From: a virus
Strand: one strand, 5' to 3'
Length of the DNA: 64,000 nt
Virus record (IMG/VR): IMGVR_UViG_3300040796_000034
Span: 62,001 to 126,000 of that record
Positions 26,110-34,313 of the stretch are shown piece by piece (the stretch's first letter is position 1; the number at the start of each line of letters is the position of its first letter). Below the pieces are notes generated by a model. It was not told the origin of the DNA. It searched no databases and saw only the letters and a list, made by a program, of their open reading frames with translations. The position numbers were made by a program, and so were the translations under genes.

Positions 26110-26514
26110 ATGGAAATGACAACTGAATATATTTTAGAATTTAATAGTAAGTGTGGTTTAAGTATATCTAGGAAATATTTGAATGTAGATGTAGATGAAT
26201 TAGAAATACCTGACGAATTAAAAAAAGATATTGATTGTTGGTTGACAGGTGTTAGATGTCTTCGTGATTTTGAGTATGCTGTCAATAACGAAAACTTAAC
26301 TAGACTTGCAGATTTACAAGGAAAATATTTAGCAAAAGAACTATTTTGGAACTTAATTTGTTCACAAAATATTAAAAAAGAGAATTGTGGAAATGAATAT
26401 CGTTCAAAGTATTATTATAGAAATATTTTTAATAATGAGTTAGTTTGGGTATTAGATTGGGAGGATGATGAGGAGATAAATACGTTTTCTGGAAGATGTT
26501 CTTTATTATATTAA
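26110..26514 (+). CDS. Hypothetical acidic protein
   Basis: 134 residues from the ATG at 26110; a TTG at 26062 would add 16 residues (MFDDNYFTIVLLKVLN). Contains LADLQGKYLAKELFWNLI, faintly like the 'DxxGxxLFxxI' motif of the tandem paralogues, and an acidic end (DWEDDEE). Function unknown. Confidence 0.45.
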   Translation: MEMTTEYILEFNSKCGLSISRKYLNVDVDELEIPDELKKDIDCWLTGVRCLRDFEYAVNNENLTRLADLQGKYLAKELFWNLICSQNIKKENCGNEYRSKYYYRNIFNNELVWVLDWEDDEEINTFSGRCSLLY

Positions 26515-26515
26515 T

Positions 26516-26758
26516 ATGATTAAATTTATTTATTTTAATAATACACGAGTACAAGTTGTAGCTAACCCTTATTTATTTCTTTTATCTTTATGGGATAGTA
26601 AAAAAGATGAATTGGGGATGTATCCAAGAATGTTTCAGATAATACTTACTAGAAGTTTTCCTAAAATTAAAATAGTTTATCTTGATATATCGGTAAAGAA
26701 TGGACATTATCTTAATTTTCAATTGTTTAACTTAGTCATTACAACATGGAGTCATTAA
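26516..26758 (+). CDS. Hypothetical small protein
   Basis: 80 residues, not recognised, beta-rich. Starts one base after the previous stop (TAATATG). A very similar opening (IKFIYFNNTRVQVV) is not seen in its neighbours. Confidence 0.42.
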   Translation: MIKFIYFNNTRVQVVANPYLFLLSLWDSKKDELGMYPRMFQIILTRSFPKIKIVYLDISVKNGHYLNFQLFNLVITTWSH

Positions 26759-26762
26759 AGTT

Positions 26763-27206
26763 GTGTACAAGATTTATAAAAATAATGTATTGATAGCAAC
26801 TCTTGAGTTAGTAAAATATAATACAGATAACAAACCTAATAGATTTACTTATTTAGAGTTAGTAACTGAACCGTTTGATGAAGATTATCTAGTGTCAAAT
26901 AATTTCAATCTTTTTATGAACGACCTTGCTGCTAATTGTTTTCACTACCTAGAGTTCGACCAAAAATTTTGGAAGGATATAAACCTTAAATGTTTAAGAG
27001 GTTTCATAAACTATTGGCCTAAAAGATTTTATAAAACTCCTGATTATAATACTTCACCAAAGTTTTTAAAAAGGTATGGAATTAAGTACAGTTTTTCAGA
27101 CTATATGCCTTACAGTTTGATTGAGGATAATTTAAAAAGTTTAGTTGTGGCTTTGTTAGAAGAAGATGAACTATTGAAAAAATACAACATAGACATACAG
27201 TATTAA
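26763..27206 (+). CDS. Hypothetical protein, GTG start
   Basis: 147 residues from GTG at 26763. An N-terminal strand pair (YKIYKNNVLIATLELVKY) is followed by NLFMNDLAANCFHYLEF, which may be remotely like the paralogue motif at 24-25 kb. Not recognised. Ends 3 bases before the helicase-like gene. Confidence 0.45.
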   Translation: MYKIYKNNVLIATLELVKYNTDNKPNRFTYLELVTEPFDEDYLVSNNFNLFMNDLAANCFHYLEFDQKFWKDINLKCLRGFINYWPKRFYKTPDYNTSPKFLKRYGIKYSFSDYMPYSLIEDNLKSLVVALLEEDELLKKYNIDIQY

Positions 27207-27209
27207 TTT

Positions 27210-29024
27210 ATGAAACAATCAGTTAAGATTACAATACCTGAAGGAGTCTTATATCTTTCAGAAGTTATGAAAGAGTTACCTAATGGGATTCTTAATAAAA
27301 TGGCTACCGGAGTAGGTGGTTCCTATATTGCTTTAACTAATTCACAAGATTATATTATTGCAGTTCCTACAATAGAACTAATCCATAACAAGAGTTACCA
27401 ACACCCAGATGTTTTAGGGGTCTATAACGTAGCTAAATCTAAAGTTACTTACAATGTCTGTAAAGATTATTTAGATAAGGTTAGGCGTGAAGAGAAGCCT
27501 CTTAAAATACTGGTAACGTATGATGGTTTACCTAAAGTAATTTCTTGGTTAAGTAAGTATGGGATTAATCCTTATAAGGATGTAAGACTTTTAGTAGATG
27601 AGTACCATAAATTATTAAGTGATTATAGTTATAGAAATGAAGCTATAAATAAATTACTTAAAGAGTCCGTACAATTTTTAAATTGTACTTACTTATCAGC
27701 TACTCCAATACAACCAAAATATATTCCAAACATATTAAAAGATGTTGATATATATGAGCTTTATTGGGAAGGTTGTACAAAAGTTCAACCAATAAGAAAG
27801 AAGACTAATAAACCTTTTCTTTGTGTATCAAACATAATTAAGAGACATAAAGCTGCGGGTTATAGTGAATATTTTACGGTAGATGGTAAAAAATATGAAT
27901 GTAAAGAACTCTATTTCTTTATTAATTCTGTAAAAGCAATATCAGATATACTGTCTCAAGTTAAACTTACAGCTAAAGAAGTGAAAGTAATATGTGCAGA
28001 TACCGAAGAGAATATAGAGGAATTATCCTTCCCTATTTCTCAAATATCAGACCCTAATAAACCTTACACTTTTATAACTTCTAAATCGTTTCTTGGTGTT
28101 GACATTTACAGTGATACAGGTATTGCCTTTGTTGTATCTAATGTTGCTAAGAAAAATACATTACTAGATGTTGCAACAGATATTTTTCAGATTGCAGGTC
28201 GTATAAGAAATACGAATAACCCTTTTAAGAATAAACTAATTCACATCTATAATACGAGTACACTTGATGCAACTCCTGATGAACTAGAAGAACTCTTTAA
28301 TACAAAAATAGAAGACACTCATATTATGATACAGACATTTAATCGTATGTCTGATAAAGAAAAGAAGGCAGTGTTAAAACGTTTCGCTCTTGATTTAGAA
28401 GACGATTATTCTATTTATAATAAAGAGACTAATCAATTAGAGTTTAATGACCTTAAGTTAAAAAATGAACGGTTTGTTAGGTCAATACTTACAGACATTT
28501 ACATTAACGGTATGACTTTGCGCAAAGCTTATTTGAATGCCGGATTTAATGTAAAGGAGTCTCAACAGTGGGTTAGGTGTGAAGAAGAGTTTATAGAAGA
28601 CATTACTAGATATTCGTTTAAAGATATTTTACGAAAATATTGTATTGCAAGAGATGCAGGAGATACAGAACAGGTTAACTATTATGAGAAGTATGAACCC
28701 GATGTAAAATATTTGGTTGATGTACTGGGTACTAAAAAAATTAAGGCGCTTAAGTATGTTAAGAAACATTTGTACAAGTTGGTTTATACGGAGTCATCTG
28801 AAGTACAAGATGCTGTATCAGAGAATGTGTACAAGAAGTTTGTCTTAAATAAGTTCTACACTAAGAAGGATGTTAAGTTTATTTTTAAGGAAATTTATAA
28901 CTTGTTAAAGATTGATAAGACTCCTAAAGCTACAGAAATAGATAATTACTTCACGACTATTAAAACGTCTAAAATGGTTGATAGTAAACGACTTCAGGGT
29001 TTATTACTCAAATCCAAAGTTTAG
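27210..29024 (+). CDS. SF2 helicase-like protein lacking the Walker A lysine
   Basis: 604 residues. Motif order fits a DExH SF2 helicase: P-loop region KMATGVGGSYIAL (30-42), Ia AVPTIELI (51-58), II LLVDEYHKLL (127-136), III YLSATP (161-166), V ITSKSFLGVDIYSD (289-302), VI DIFQIAGRIRN (324-334). The P-loop reads GVGGS where GxGKT/S is normal, so the Lys that binds phosphate is absent. Residues 400-604 are helical and unique. A role in phage replication is likely by context; ATP hydrolysis is uncertain. Confidence 0.68.
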   Translation: MKQSVKITIPEGVLYLSEVMKELPNGILNKMATGVGGSYIALTNSQDYIIAVPTIELIHNKSYQHPDVLGVYNVAKSKVTYNVCKDYLDKVRREEKPLKILVTYDGLPKVISWLSKYGINPYKDVRLLVDEYHKLLSDYSYRNEAINKLLKESVQFLNCTYLSATPIQPKYIPNILKDVDIYELYWEGCTKVQPIRKKTNKPFLCVSNIIKRHKAAGYSEYFTVDGKKYECKELYFFINSVKAISDILSQVKLTAKEVKVICADTEENIEELSFPISQISDPNKPYTFITSKSFLGVDIYSDTGIAFVVSNVAKKNTLLDVATDIFQIAGRIRNTNNPFKNKLIHIYNTSTLDATPDELEELFNTKIEDTHIMIQTFNRMSDKEKKAVLKRFALDLEDDYSIYNKETNQLEFNDLKLKNERFVRSILTDIYINGMTLRKAYLNAGFNVKESQQWVRCEEEFIEDITRYSFKDILRKYCIARDAGDTEQVNYYEKYEPDVKYLVDVLGTKKIKALKYVKKHLYKLVYTESSEVQDAVSENVYKKFVLNKFYTKKDVKFIFKEIYNLLKIDKTPKATEIDNYFTTIKTSKMVDSKRLQGLLLKSKV

Positions 29025-29114
29025 TAAAATACTCTTTTTTCTGATTTAAAAAATTTAGCTAGTTTTTGACGATAACGAAAATAGCTAAAACCCTTGATAC
29101 ATAAAGGTTGTAGT

Positions 29115-29147
29115 GTAGTAGGTGATTTGTTAATCTACTACGTTTTC
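29115..29147 (+). terminator. Hairpin with T-rich tail after the helicase gene
   Basis: GTAGTAG (29115-29121) pairs with CTACTAC (29135-29141) around a 13-base loop, followed by GTTTTCTT. It lies 90 bases after the helicase stop. The 212-base gap to the next gene otherwise shows only AT-rich sequence. Confidence 0.5.
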
Positions 29148-29236
29148 TTGGAATAAATAGCTATATACAGAACAGAAAATGAAAAAAAAAGTAGTAGTTG
29201 TCATAAGTTAGTCAGGATTACTAAAATTTCTAAAGA

Positions 29237-29995
29237 ATGTTAACAATCGAAAACTCAAATTTAATACCTAAACGTTTTAAAGGTATTTATTTATTTTATA
29301 ACTCTGATAAGGAATTATTATATATCGGTAAGACTTCTCGGATACAATCAAGGTTTTTACAACATAGTAATACTGCTAATACTTTTGAAGATGATTGGAG
29401 AAATAAAATATCTTATGCTGAGGTGTTTGAACTAAAGTCATCCTGTGATAGAGAGATTTACGAAACATATTTAATTAATAAACTAAGACCTAAACACAAT
29501 GTTGACAAAGTTTATAAAGATTTAACTTCGATAGAACTACCTGAATTAAAGAAAACATTCACTGTACTTTTTAGTTATTCTGATATTTGTTTACTTAGGA
29601 GTAGTTTTGAAAATAGTATTTTACAGCTTAAAGATTTATACCCTTCACATAATCAAGTTTTATCAAAAGAACAAGAAAAATTTATAGAAGGAGTATTTTA
29701 CAAATATCCTTATTTAAAAGTTGTAATAGACAGATTAGGTTATGACTATATTGAAAGTCAAAATTACAAAACAGATAAAGTTAAAAGAAAGTCTCGTCAG
29801 TTAATACCTCTGTCTGTAGATGAGTTAATTATGGAAGAGTTACGAGATAATTTTTTTATTCAGTTTAGAGGTACGATGAGTAATAATGAGCTAGTTTGTC
29901 TCTTAGATGATATTTATAAGAGTCTTGATATTTGTCTAAAGGCTAAGGCTAATCATATTGAAAAGTATTATCATGCTAAGAAGACTACCTACTAG
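29237..29995 (+). CDS. GIY-YIG nuclease-domain protein
   Basis: 252 residues. Residues 14-90 form a GIY-YIG domain: KGIYLFYNSDKELLYIGKT (15-33), Arg35/Arg39 in SRIQSRF, and DREIYETYLINKLRPKHN (71-88) with the candidate metal-binding Glu76 and terminal Asn. The domain cleaves DNA, as in UvrC or homing endonucleases. Residues 95-252 are helical without a recognised DNA-binding module. It stands between non-homologous small genes, so it could be a free-standing homing endonuclease or a DNA-processing enzyme. Confidence 0.72.
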   Translation: MLTIENSNLIPKRFKGIYLFYNSDKELLYIGKTSRIQSRFLQHSNTANTFEDDWRNKISYAEVFELKSSCDREIYETYLINKLRPKHNVDKVYKDLTSIELPELKKTFTVLFSYSDICLLRSSFENSILQLKDLYPSHNQVLSKEQEKFIEGVFYKYPYLKVVIDRLGYDYIESQNYKTDKVKRKSRQLIPLSVDELIMEELRDNFFIQFRGTMSNNELVCLLDDIYKSLDICLKAKANHIEKYYHAKKTTY

Positions 29996-30077
29996 GACAA
30001 GTCTCTTAAAAAGAGAGTCAATGGATACAATCTTATAAAACCCAGAGATATTAAAATTTTAAGTAAAGATTAATAAA

Positions 30078-30356
30078 ATGAAAGTAATAGATTTTCAATA
30101 TAAACTTGGTAAAGATGTTGTAACTTTAGAGAGTTACTCAAACCATCGTTATGTTGTATTAGGGGTTAGTTTATTTACTTATGAAGGTGTGGTGGGTATA
30201 GAACCTAAGAGTTTATTGATGTTTAACTTTTGGAGACGACCTTATTGGGAAATGAAACCACGCATCTATATCAATATACAACAGAAGGGTCATAAAAATC
30301 TAAGATACTATTTAGATGTACAGTGGTTAGGGTTACATTTAAAAACTTTTATTTAG
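30078..30356 (+). CDS. Hypothetical small protein
   Basis: 92 residues, not recognised. Strand-rich with a WRRPYWEMKPRIYINIQQKG segment. Similar in size and layout to the 77-residue protein at 31.2 kb (short strands, aromatic turn, late Leu/Phe-rich end), so they may be distant relatives. Confidence 0.42.
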   Translation: MKVIDFQYKLGKDVVTLESYSNHRYVVLGVSLFTYEGVVGIEPKSLLMFNFWRRPYWEMKPRIYINIQQKGHKNLRYYLDVQWLGLHLKTFI

Positions 30357-30364
30357 GAAACATA

Positions 30365-30526
30365 ATGAGAAATTATATTTTTACTCTATTGAAAGATAAA
30401 GAATGTTTATTAGAGATAGCAGCGTCAGTAGATTACGAACGTTTGTACAACTTAGGAGACCCTGATAGTACAAAGGTTGTTGTAACATCTTACACAAAGC
30501 GTCCTACAGACCTGTATTATATCTAA
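30365..30526 (+). CDS. Hypothetical small protein
   Basis: 53 residues from the ATG at 30365, preceded by AGGAAACATA. Sequence MRNYIFTLLKDKECLLEIAA begins a short helix-strand protein ending KRPTDLYYI. An upstream start at 30323 would overlap the previous gene and is less likely. Function unknown. Confidence 0.4.
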   Translation: MRNYIFTLLKDKECLLEIAASVDYERLYNLGDPDSTKVVVTSYTKRPTDLYYI

Positions 30527-30578
30527 TCAGATTTCTTTTACAATATCCTCAACGAGATAGAGTTAATTAAGTGTGTAT

Positions 30579-30791
30579 ATGATTCCTGCTAAGGTTACAG
30601 AAGAGATATGTTGAGTTCGTATTAAAACGCTTGTAGATATTGTCTCAGAGTCTTCTGGTAGGATTATACCTAAAGGGACTTATGGGACTATTATAGAGTC
30701 TTACAGTGACCCTGGTATGTATCCTGATATGTATGCTGTTGTTTTAAAGACTGACGATTGTTATTATCACGAGACGCTTGTAAAACATTAA
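30579..30791 (+). pseudogene. Small ORF interrupted by an in-frame TGA
   Basis: From the ATG at 30579 the frame reads MIPAKVTEEIC, then TGA at 30612-30614, then VRIKTLVDIVSESSGRIIPK and on to TAA at 30789-30791 (70 codons). The downstream part ('IPKGTYGTIIESYSDP', then 'YAVVL') looks like the DUF4926-type small beta proteins of phages and cyanobacteria. Either the gene is broken, the UGA is read through, or translation starts after it at a non-standard codon. Confidence 0.45.
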
Positions 30792-30802
30792 TTTAAAGTA
30801 TT

Positions 30803-31123
30803 ATGAAAAAAGTTAAAATTAAATGTGACTACTCTAAGGATTTACCTGATATAAATATTTCTGTAAGTGATGGAAGAGCTTTAATTAGCGAACATATCGA
30901 GAAACATTTAAAGAACTTGAATTATATAGCTTACAAAGTAAATGAAGATTTAGGAACTTTAAAATATCAAGAAACTCCAGATGTCGATGGATGTCTATAT
31001 CAACATTTAGATACTATTAATGACTATCAGGAATTGCTTGAACAGATAATAACGTACTTAATTAATGACCCTTATGTTGAACTTTGTAAAATAGTATCCG
31101 AAGCAGATGGAGTAGATATTTAA
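30803..31123 (+). CDS. Hypothetical protein
   Basis: 106 residues, not recognised. Acidic, with YKVNEDLGTLKYQETPDVDG and a helix HLDTINDYQELLEQIITYLIND. Follows the interrupted ORF by 11 bases. Confidence 0.45.
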   Translation: MKKVKIKCDYSKDLPDINISVSDGRALISEHIEKHLKNLNYIAYKVNEDLGTLKYQETPDVDGCLYQHLDTINDYQELLEQIITYLINDPYVELCKIVSEADGVDI

Positions 31124-31166
31124 ACAGTTTGAGATAAATTTTCTACAACACTATTTAAGGAAGCAA

Positions 31167-31400
31167 ATGGAAAAGAAATTACAGTTTAAACAGTTTGATA
31201 TACATCTTTACTTAGATAAAAAACGATTTGACATAACGATAATAGACTTTTATGGAGCTACAGGTTTTAGTATGCTTTTTTATGATAAAGGTTGGTACAA
31301 ACAAATTTTACCCAAAGTTGAAATAAATGTTAAAGATGATTATGGTTACTCCCTATTATTTGATTGGTTAATTTTTAGGTATTTCACTTCGATTCATTGA
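31167..31400 (+). CDS. Hypothetical small protein, TGA stop
   Basis: 77 residues with a reasonable SD (AGGAAG) before the ATG. Beta-rich, ends LLFDWLIFRYFTSIH. Terminates with one of the few TGA stops here, followed three codons later by an in-frame TAG. Last rightward gene before the convergent terminator. Confidence 0.45.
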   Translation: MEKKLQFKQFDIHLYLDKKRFDITIIDFYGATGFSMLFYDKGWYKQILPKVEINVKDDYGYSLLFDWLIFRYFTSIH

Positions 31401-31422
31401 TTAGATATTTAGATATAAGGTA

Positions 31423-31454
31423 GGATGGGTATTGTTTTTAGACAATACCCATCC
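31423..31454. terminator. Bidirectional terminator between convergent genes
   Basis: Perfect 13-bp stem GGATGGGTATTGT / ACAATACCCATCC with a 6-base loop containing four T. It sits between the rightward gene ending at 31400 and the leftward gene ending at 31468. Confidence 0.75.
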
Positions 31455-31467
31455 GTACAGATTAAAG

Positions 31468-32127
31468 TTATTCGTCAAATGAAGATATAATGGATTTTTC
31501 GTAACTGTTTATATCTTCTTCTGTTTCATTTATAAGTTTTTCTAACATTCCTCTTTCTTGAGTAAGAGTTTGTATTTCATTTCTAATATCTTCAGTAGAT
31601 TTGTTATAACTGATTTTACGTTTGTTGTATTCTTCTCCAAGAGCTTTATCTTTTTCATTGTTTGAAATAATTTCTTTACTAATGTTGTGTAGTTCTTTAA
31701 TACAATCTACAGCGGTCTTAAGTCCTTTAATATCAATCTCTTCAGCATATTCGTTTTGTTGGATGTATTGAGTTAGTAGTACGTCTATCTGAGTTATTTT
31801 ACATAAAGTTTTTCTGTCTATGTTTGTTGACTCTTTTAGTAAATCACCTAATGTTGTGTCATCTGCTAATGCTAATTTTCTTTGAACTAACTGTCGTTGT
31901 ATTCTCCATTGTTCTTTTCTTGCAGTGTAAAGAAGTTTATTATATTGTTTAGTGGTTAAATTGTATTTATTGGAAAGCTCTTTTAATGTGTAATTTCTAT
32001 GTGTGTATCCTGAATCGGAATCCTTTGAGTTAAATCCAGACAAATACTCTCTTTTTATGAGTTCTAATAGCTTTAGACTTAGTTCTGTAGGGGTTTTCTT
32101 ATCTTGCTTGTCTTTATTATTATTCAT
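31468..32127 (-). CDS. Candidate terminase small subunit
   Basis: 219 residues. An HTH-like segment YTLKELSNKYNLTTKQYNKLL (46-66) leads into ARKEQWRIQRQLVQRKL (69-85). The 'HTH then Glu/Gln-Trp-x-x-Arg' order is typical of small terminases, which recognise the packaging site. The rest is coiled coil (about 100-210), which suits ring assembly. It is the only leftward gene in the right two thirds of the window and lies about 13 kb from terL. A different HTH regulator is possible. Confidence 0.55.
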   Translation of the reverse strand: MNNNKDKQDKKTPTELSLKLLELIKREYLSGFNSKDSDSGYTHRNYTLKELSNKYNLTTKQYNKLLYTARKEQWRIQRQLVQRKLALADDTTLGDLLKESTNIDRKTLCKITQIDVLLTQYIQQNEYAEEIDIKGLKTAVDCIKELHNISKEIISNNEKDKALGEEYNKRKISYNKSTEDIRNEIQTLTQERGMLEKLINETEEDINSYEKSIISSFDE

Positions 32128-32160
32128 TATGATTTGATTTTTTACGATTTTTTCTGATGG

Positions 32161-32505
32161 AATTGATTCGGTATTTTTGTAAGTTGAGTGAGGTTAGGTA
32201 AGGTTTAATGATGGATAGTTTGTTATTAGTGAATATGTTAGCATATTTGGAGAAAAGATATGTGTGTATGTGAATGTATGTAGATGTGGGAAGAATATGG
32301 TAGAAATGGTTATTGGATTTATGCCAACACCCACCCCCACACAATCCCTATCCTTTTTCACATAATCCTATCAACATCACACCCAAACCATATCCCACAC
32401 ATTCCATCAAACATTACCAATAACTAACATTTTATCTATTTCACCTACTATTAATAAATATCAATATCTACATTTCACATATTATTAAATAAAATATCAC
32501 ATTAT
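32161..32505. other. Mirror-symmetric GC-skew switch (C-depleted then G-depleted)
   Basis: Counting by eye on the plus strand, 32161-32323 has about 48 G and 2 C, and 32324-32505 has 56 C and no G at all. The switch falls at ATGCCAACACCCACCCCC. Read outward in both directions, each strand is A/C/T only, so both divergent leaders would be nearly unable to form G-containing pairs. No convincing gene lies inside. Confidence 0.8.
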
Positions 32506-32516
32506 GGGCCTTTCCT

Positions 32517-32619
32517 ACGAGCGATGGCCCGGCAAACGAGCGATGACCCGGCCGACGAGCGATGGCCTGGCGATGGCGTACATTAGGCGATGGCCCGGCA
32601 AACGAGCGATGGCGGGGCC
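32517..32619. repeat. 19-bp iteron-like repeats, ACGAGCGATGGCCCGGCAA type
   Basis: Copies begin at 32517, 32536 and 32555 with a strict 19-bp period, followed by a partial copy (GGCGATGGCCCGGCAA near 32586) and another at 32602. All share GCGATG(G/A)CC. Tandem repeats of this length beside a skew switch and AT-rich DNA resemble plasmid or phage iterons bound by an initiator. No initiator gene is recognisable nearby. Confidence 0.7.
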
Positions 32620-32711
32620 TTCAAAATTATTTTTAAAAATGTATCGTAGAATACAGAAATAAGAATTGAATAGATTTATGGTTAAATAGTTCAATTAAGT
32701 TAGGTTCAAAA

Positions 32712-32972
32712 ATGAATACAACAGTTAAAGAAGTTATAACGCCGAACGAGTTAATCTCATTAGCTATGGGACAATTTGAGAAAGATTACCCCAACTCATT
32801 AATTGACGTAGTGAGTGTTAATCATAAACTTAGTTGGAATGAACGTCACCCCCGAGTGGCTGTGTGTTCACTAATTTTAATCGAGTTAACTTGCAAGCGT
32901 TTTTTAGTTTACAAGTTTGCTGCAAAATACTCTGAGGCGTATCTATTCGAGCGCTATTTTGAAATAGACTAA
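32712..32972 (+). CDS. Hypothetical small protein next to the iteron region
   Basis: 86 residues, not recognised: a helical N-terminus (TPNELISLAMGQFEKDYP), then strands with LSWNERHPRVAVCSLILIEL. No HTH visible. First gene rightward of the skew switch and iterons, so a link to that locus should be considered, but nothing in the sequence shows binding. Confidence 0.45.
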   Translation: MNTTVKEVITPNELISLAMGQFEKDYPNSLIDVVSVNHKLSWNERHPRVAVCSLILIELTCKRFLVYKFAAKYSEAYLFERYFEID

Positions 32973-33345
32973 ACCCGTCGCCGCTAAACTTTTTTAGGCT
33001 CTATTAATTTAGGGCCTTTTTAAGAGCCATCCGGTATAACAATTATTACTCTTTCCGGTATAACCGCTCTAGTGGATTTTAAGCTAGGATAAGACTGCTT
33101 TAGGGTATTCCTACCATTAGAGCATTTAACAGCTATTAACGAGCTGAATAGTCGCCGCTATTTGATTAATTAGATTATTGCCGGCCCCCCGTTATCTTTA
33201 TTATTTTCACTCCTATTAATAGAAGATAATCCGGCCCACCTATTCCTACTACATTAAAGGCCCACCCTTACCCGCTATGGCCAAGGCCCAACTTATTCCA
33301 GTAACAGAATACGGTGGCCCAAAGATGGCCAGAAAATGTCCAAAA

Positions 33346-33393
33346 TGATTTTTTAATCAACATTTTACCCCTAATTTGATTTTTTAGTCAACA
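33346..33393. repeat. 17-bp direct repeats TGATTTTTTAATCAACA
   Basis: Copies at 33346-33362 and 33377-33393, 16 of 17 bases identical, 31 bp apart (about three helical turns). Each is itself near-palindromic (TGATT..AATCA in copy 1). Suggests paired operator sites upstream of the promoter at 33453. Confidence 0.55.
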
Positions 33394-33452
33394 GTGAAAC
33401 CTATATGCAGCAACGGTTACAAGACTTTTTTAAAAAAACTTTCTAAAAAGGG

Positions 33453-33481
33453 TTGACAACTAAAGAATTACTAGCTACTAT
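33453..33481 (+). promoter_or_regulatory. Sigma70-like promoter
   Basis: TTGACA at 33453-33458 and TACTAT at 33476-33481 with the optimal 17-base spacer. Lies 137 bases before the gene at 33618. Confidence 0.6.
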
Positions 33482-33533
33482 GAAGTTGGTTAAGAGAAAG
33501 ACAAAAAAAACAAACCGCCGATAACTCTTGCTG

Positions 33534-33549
33534 AGTGACACAAATCACA
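33534..33549. promoter_or_regulatory. CRP-like palindrome (AGTGACACAAATCACA)
   Basis: GTGA (33535-33538), six bases, TCAC (33545-33548). Matches the core of the cAMP-receptor-protein consensus TGTGA-N6-TCACA. It lies 53 bases downstream of the promoter and 68 before the start codon, a position more suited to repression or to a second promoter. Confidence 0.5.
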
Positions 33550-33617
33550 AGGCCAGGGATAAGGTCCAAAGTTTAACTTTCTCTTAATGATGTACCTTAA
33601 CAATTGAATAAAAAATA

Positions 33618-34268
33618 ATGTCGAACTACAAGTTTAACTGGTCCGCAATAAGTATGGGTGAGGACGTGAACGACTCTAAGCACTGTGCTTTATACTGGTA
33701 TTGTAAAGAATACCATCAGGGACAAAGTGACTGGCGCTATGAGGTATTGAGTAAATCACCTTATACACCCGGGCCGTGTCAGAGTGACATCTTAGACTCA
33801 GAAGACTTCGCAGCTATCCAGTATTATCAGCATTTACTGAGGTTATTTGAACCCAATATTTGCGATATAGACTTAGTGAGCTATGAAGTCGGGTCAAAAG
33901 GGATTATCGACTTTTGGTCCCATACCCATAGCATAACCATTTCTGTTAATGGTGACTGGTTTAGTGCTACCGATTTGGCGCGTGACGTGTACGAGCAAGT
34001 ACAGCGCTGCGATTGGGGCTACCAAGTGGACCTGGCTGATATTTTTTCCTGTCTCGGCTCTTTTCACTATCCCTTAAGTGTAGAAGTCGATAACGATACC
34101 GATGAGGAAGAAACAGAATTATTATGGCTAGGGTTCGACTGGTATAACGAACCGGAGGAACCTGTGGATACCTGTAATGGGTGTATCTACTTCACTGGGG
34201 AATCAGCCCTACGTTGCGCGGTGAATCCACTGTCAACGGAGCGCTGTATCGAATATCAAACAGCCTAA
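33618..34268 (+). CDS. Hypothetical protein with C-terminal Cys cluster (DUF6464-like)
   Basis: 216 residues. The C-terminal 35 residues (CNGCIYFTGESALRCAVNPL, then C about 12 later) resemble the Cys pattern of a cyanobacterial family, DUF6464-like 'CxGCxYf...LrCAvnP...C'. Probably binds a metal. The N-terminal 180 residues are unknown and Trp/Tyr-rich. Codon use is visibly more G+C-rich than in genes left of 32 kb, suggesting separate origin. Confidence 0.55.
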   Translation: MSNYKFNWSAISMGEDVNDSKHCALYWYCKEYHQGQSDWRYEVLSKSPYTPGPCQSDILDSEDFAAIQYYQHLLRLFEPNICDIDLVSYEVGSKGIIDFWSHTHSITISVNGDWFSATDLARDVYEQVQRCDWGYQVDLADIFSCLGSFHYPLSVEVDNDTDEEETELLWLGFDWYNEPEEPVDTCNGCIYFTGESALRCAVNPLSTERCIEYQTA

Positions 34269-34286
34269 TAACCTATCAATTATGCC

Positions 34287-34305
34287 TGGGGGGTTAATCC
34301 CCCCA
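34287..34305 (+). terminator. G6/C6 hairpin
   Basis: TGGGGGG (34287-34293) pairs with CCCCCCA (34299-34305) around a 5-base loop, 18 bases after the preceding stop. No T run, so a factor-dependent or weak terminator. Confidence 0.5.
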
Positions 34306-34313
34306 AGCCTTAC

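Larger units (their letters stand above)
32973..33617. other. 645-base intergenic region with repeats, promoter and palindrome
   Basis: No gene seen. Holds two CCGGTATAAC copies near 33030-33063, several GGCC-rich stretches (33180-33330), a 17-bp direct repeat, a sigma70-like promoter and a CRP-like palindrome (each listed separately). Contains markedly more G+C than the genes to its left. Confidence 0.6.

Noticed and set aside
32120-32344. Minus-strand frame of 74 codons upstream of the small-terminase candidate
   Set aside because: Its sequence (runs of His, Tyr, Ile, Asn) is just the product of the skewed A/C/T tract. No ribosome site, and it overlaps the better gene.
32517-32619. CRISPR array
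   Set aside because: The 19-bp units are contiguous without unique spacers and there is no cas gene, so they are iteron-like tandem repeats.
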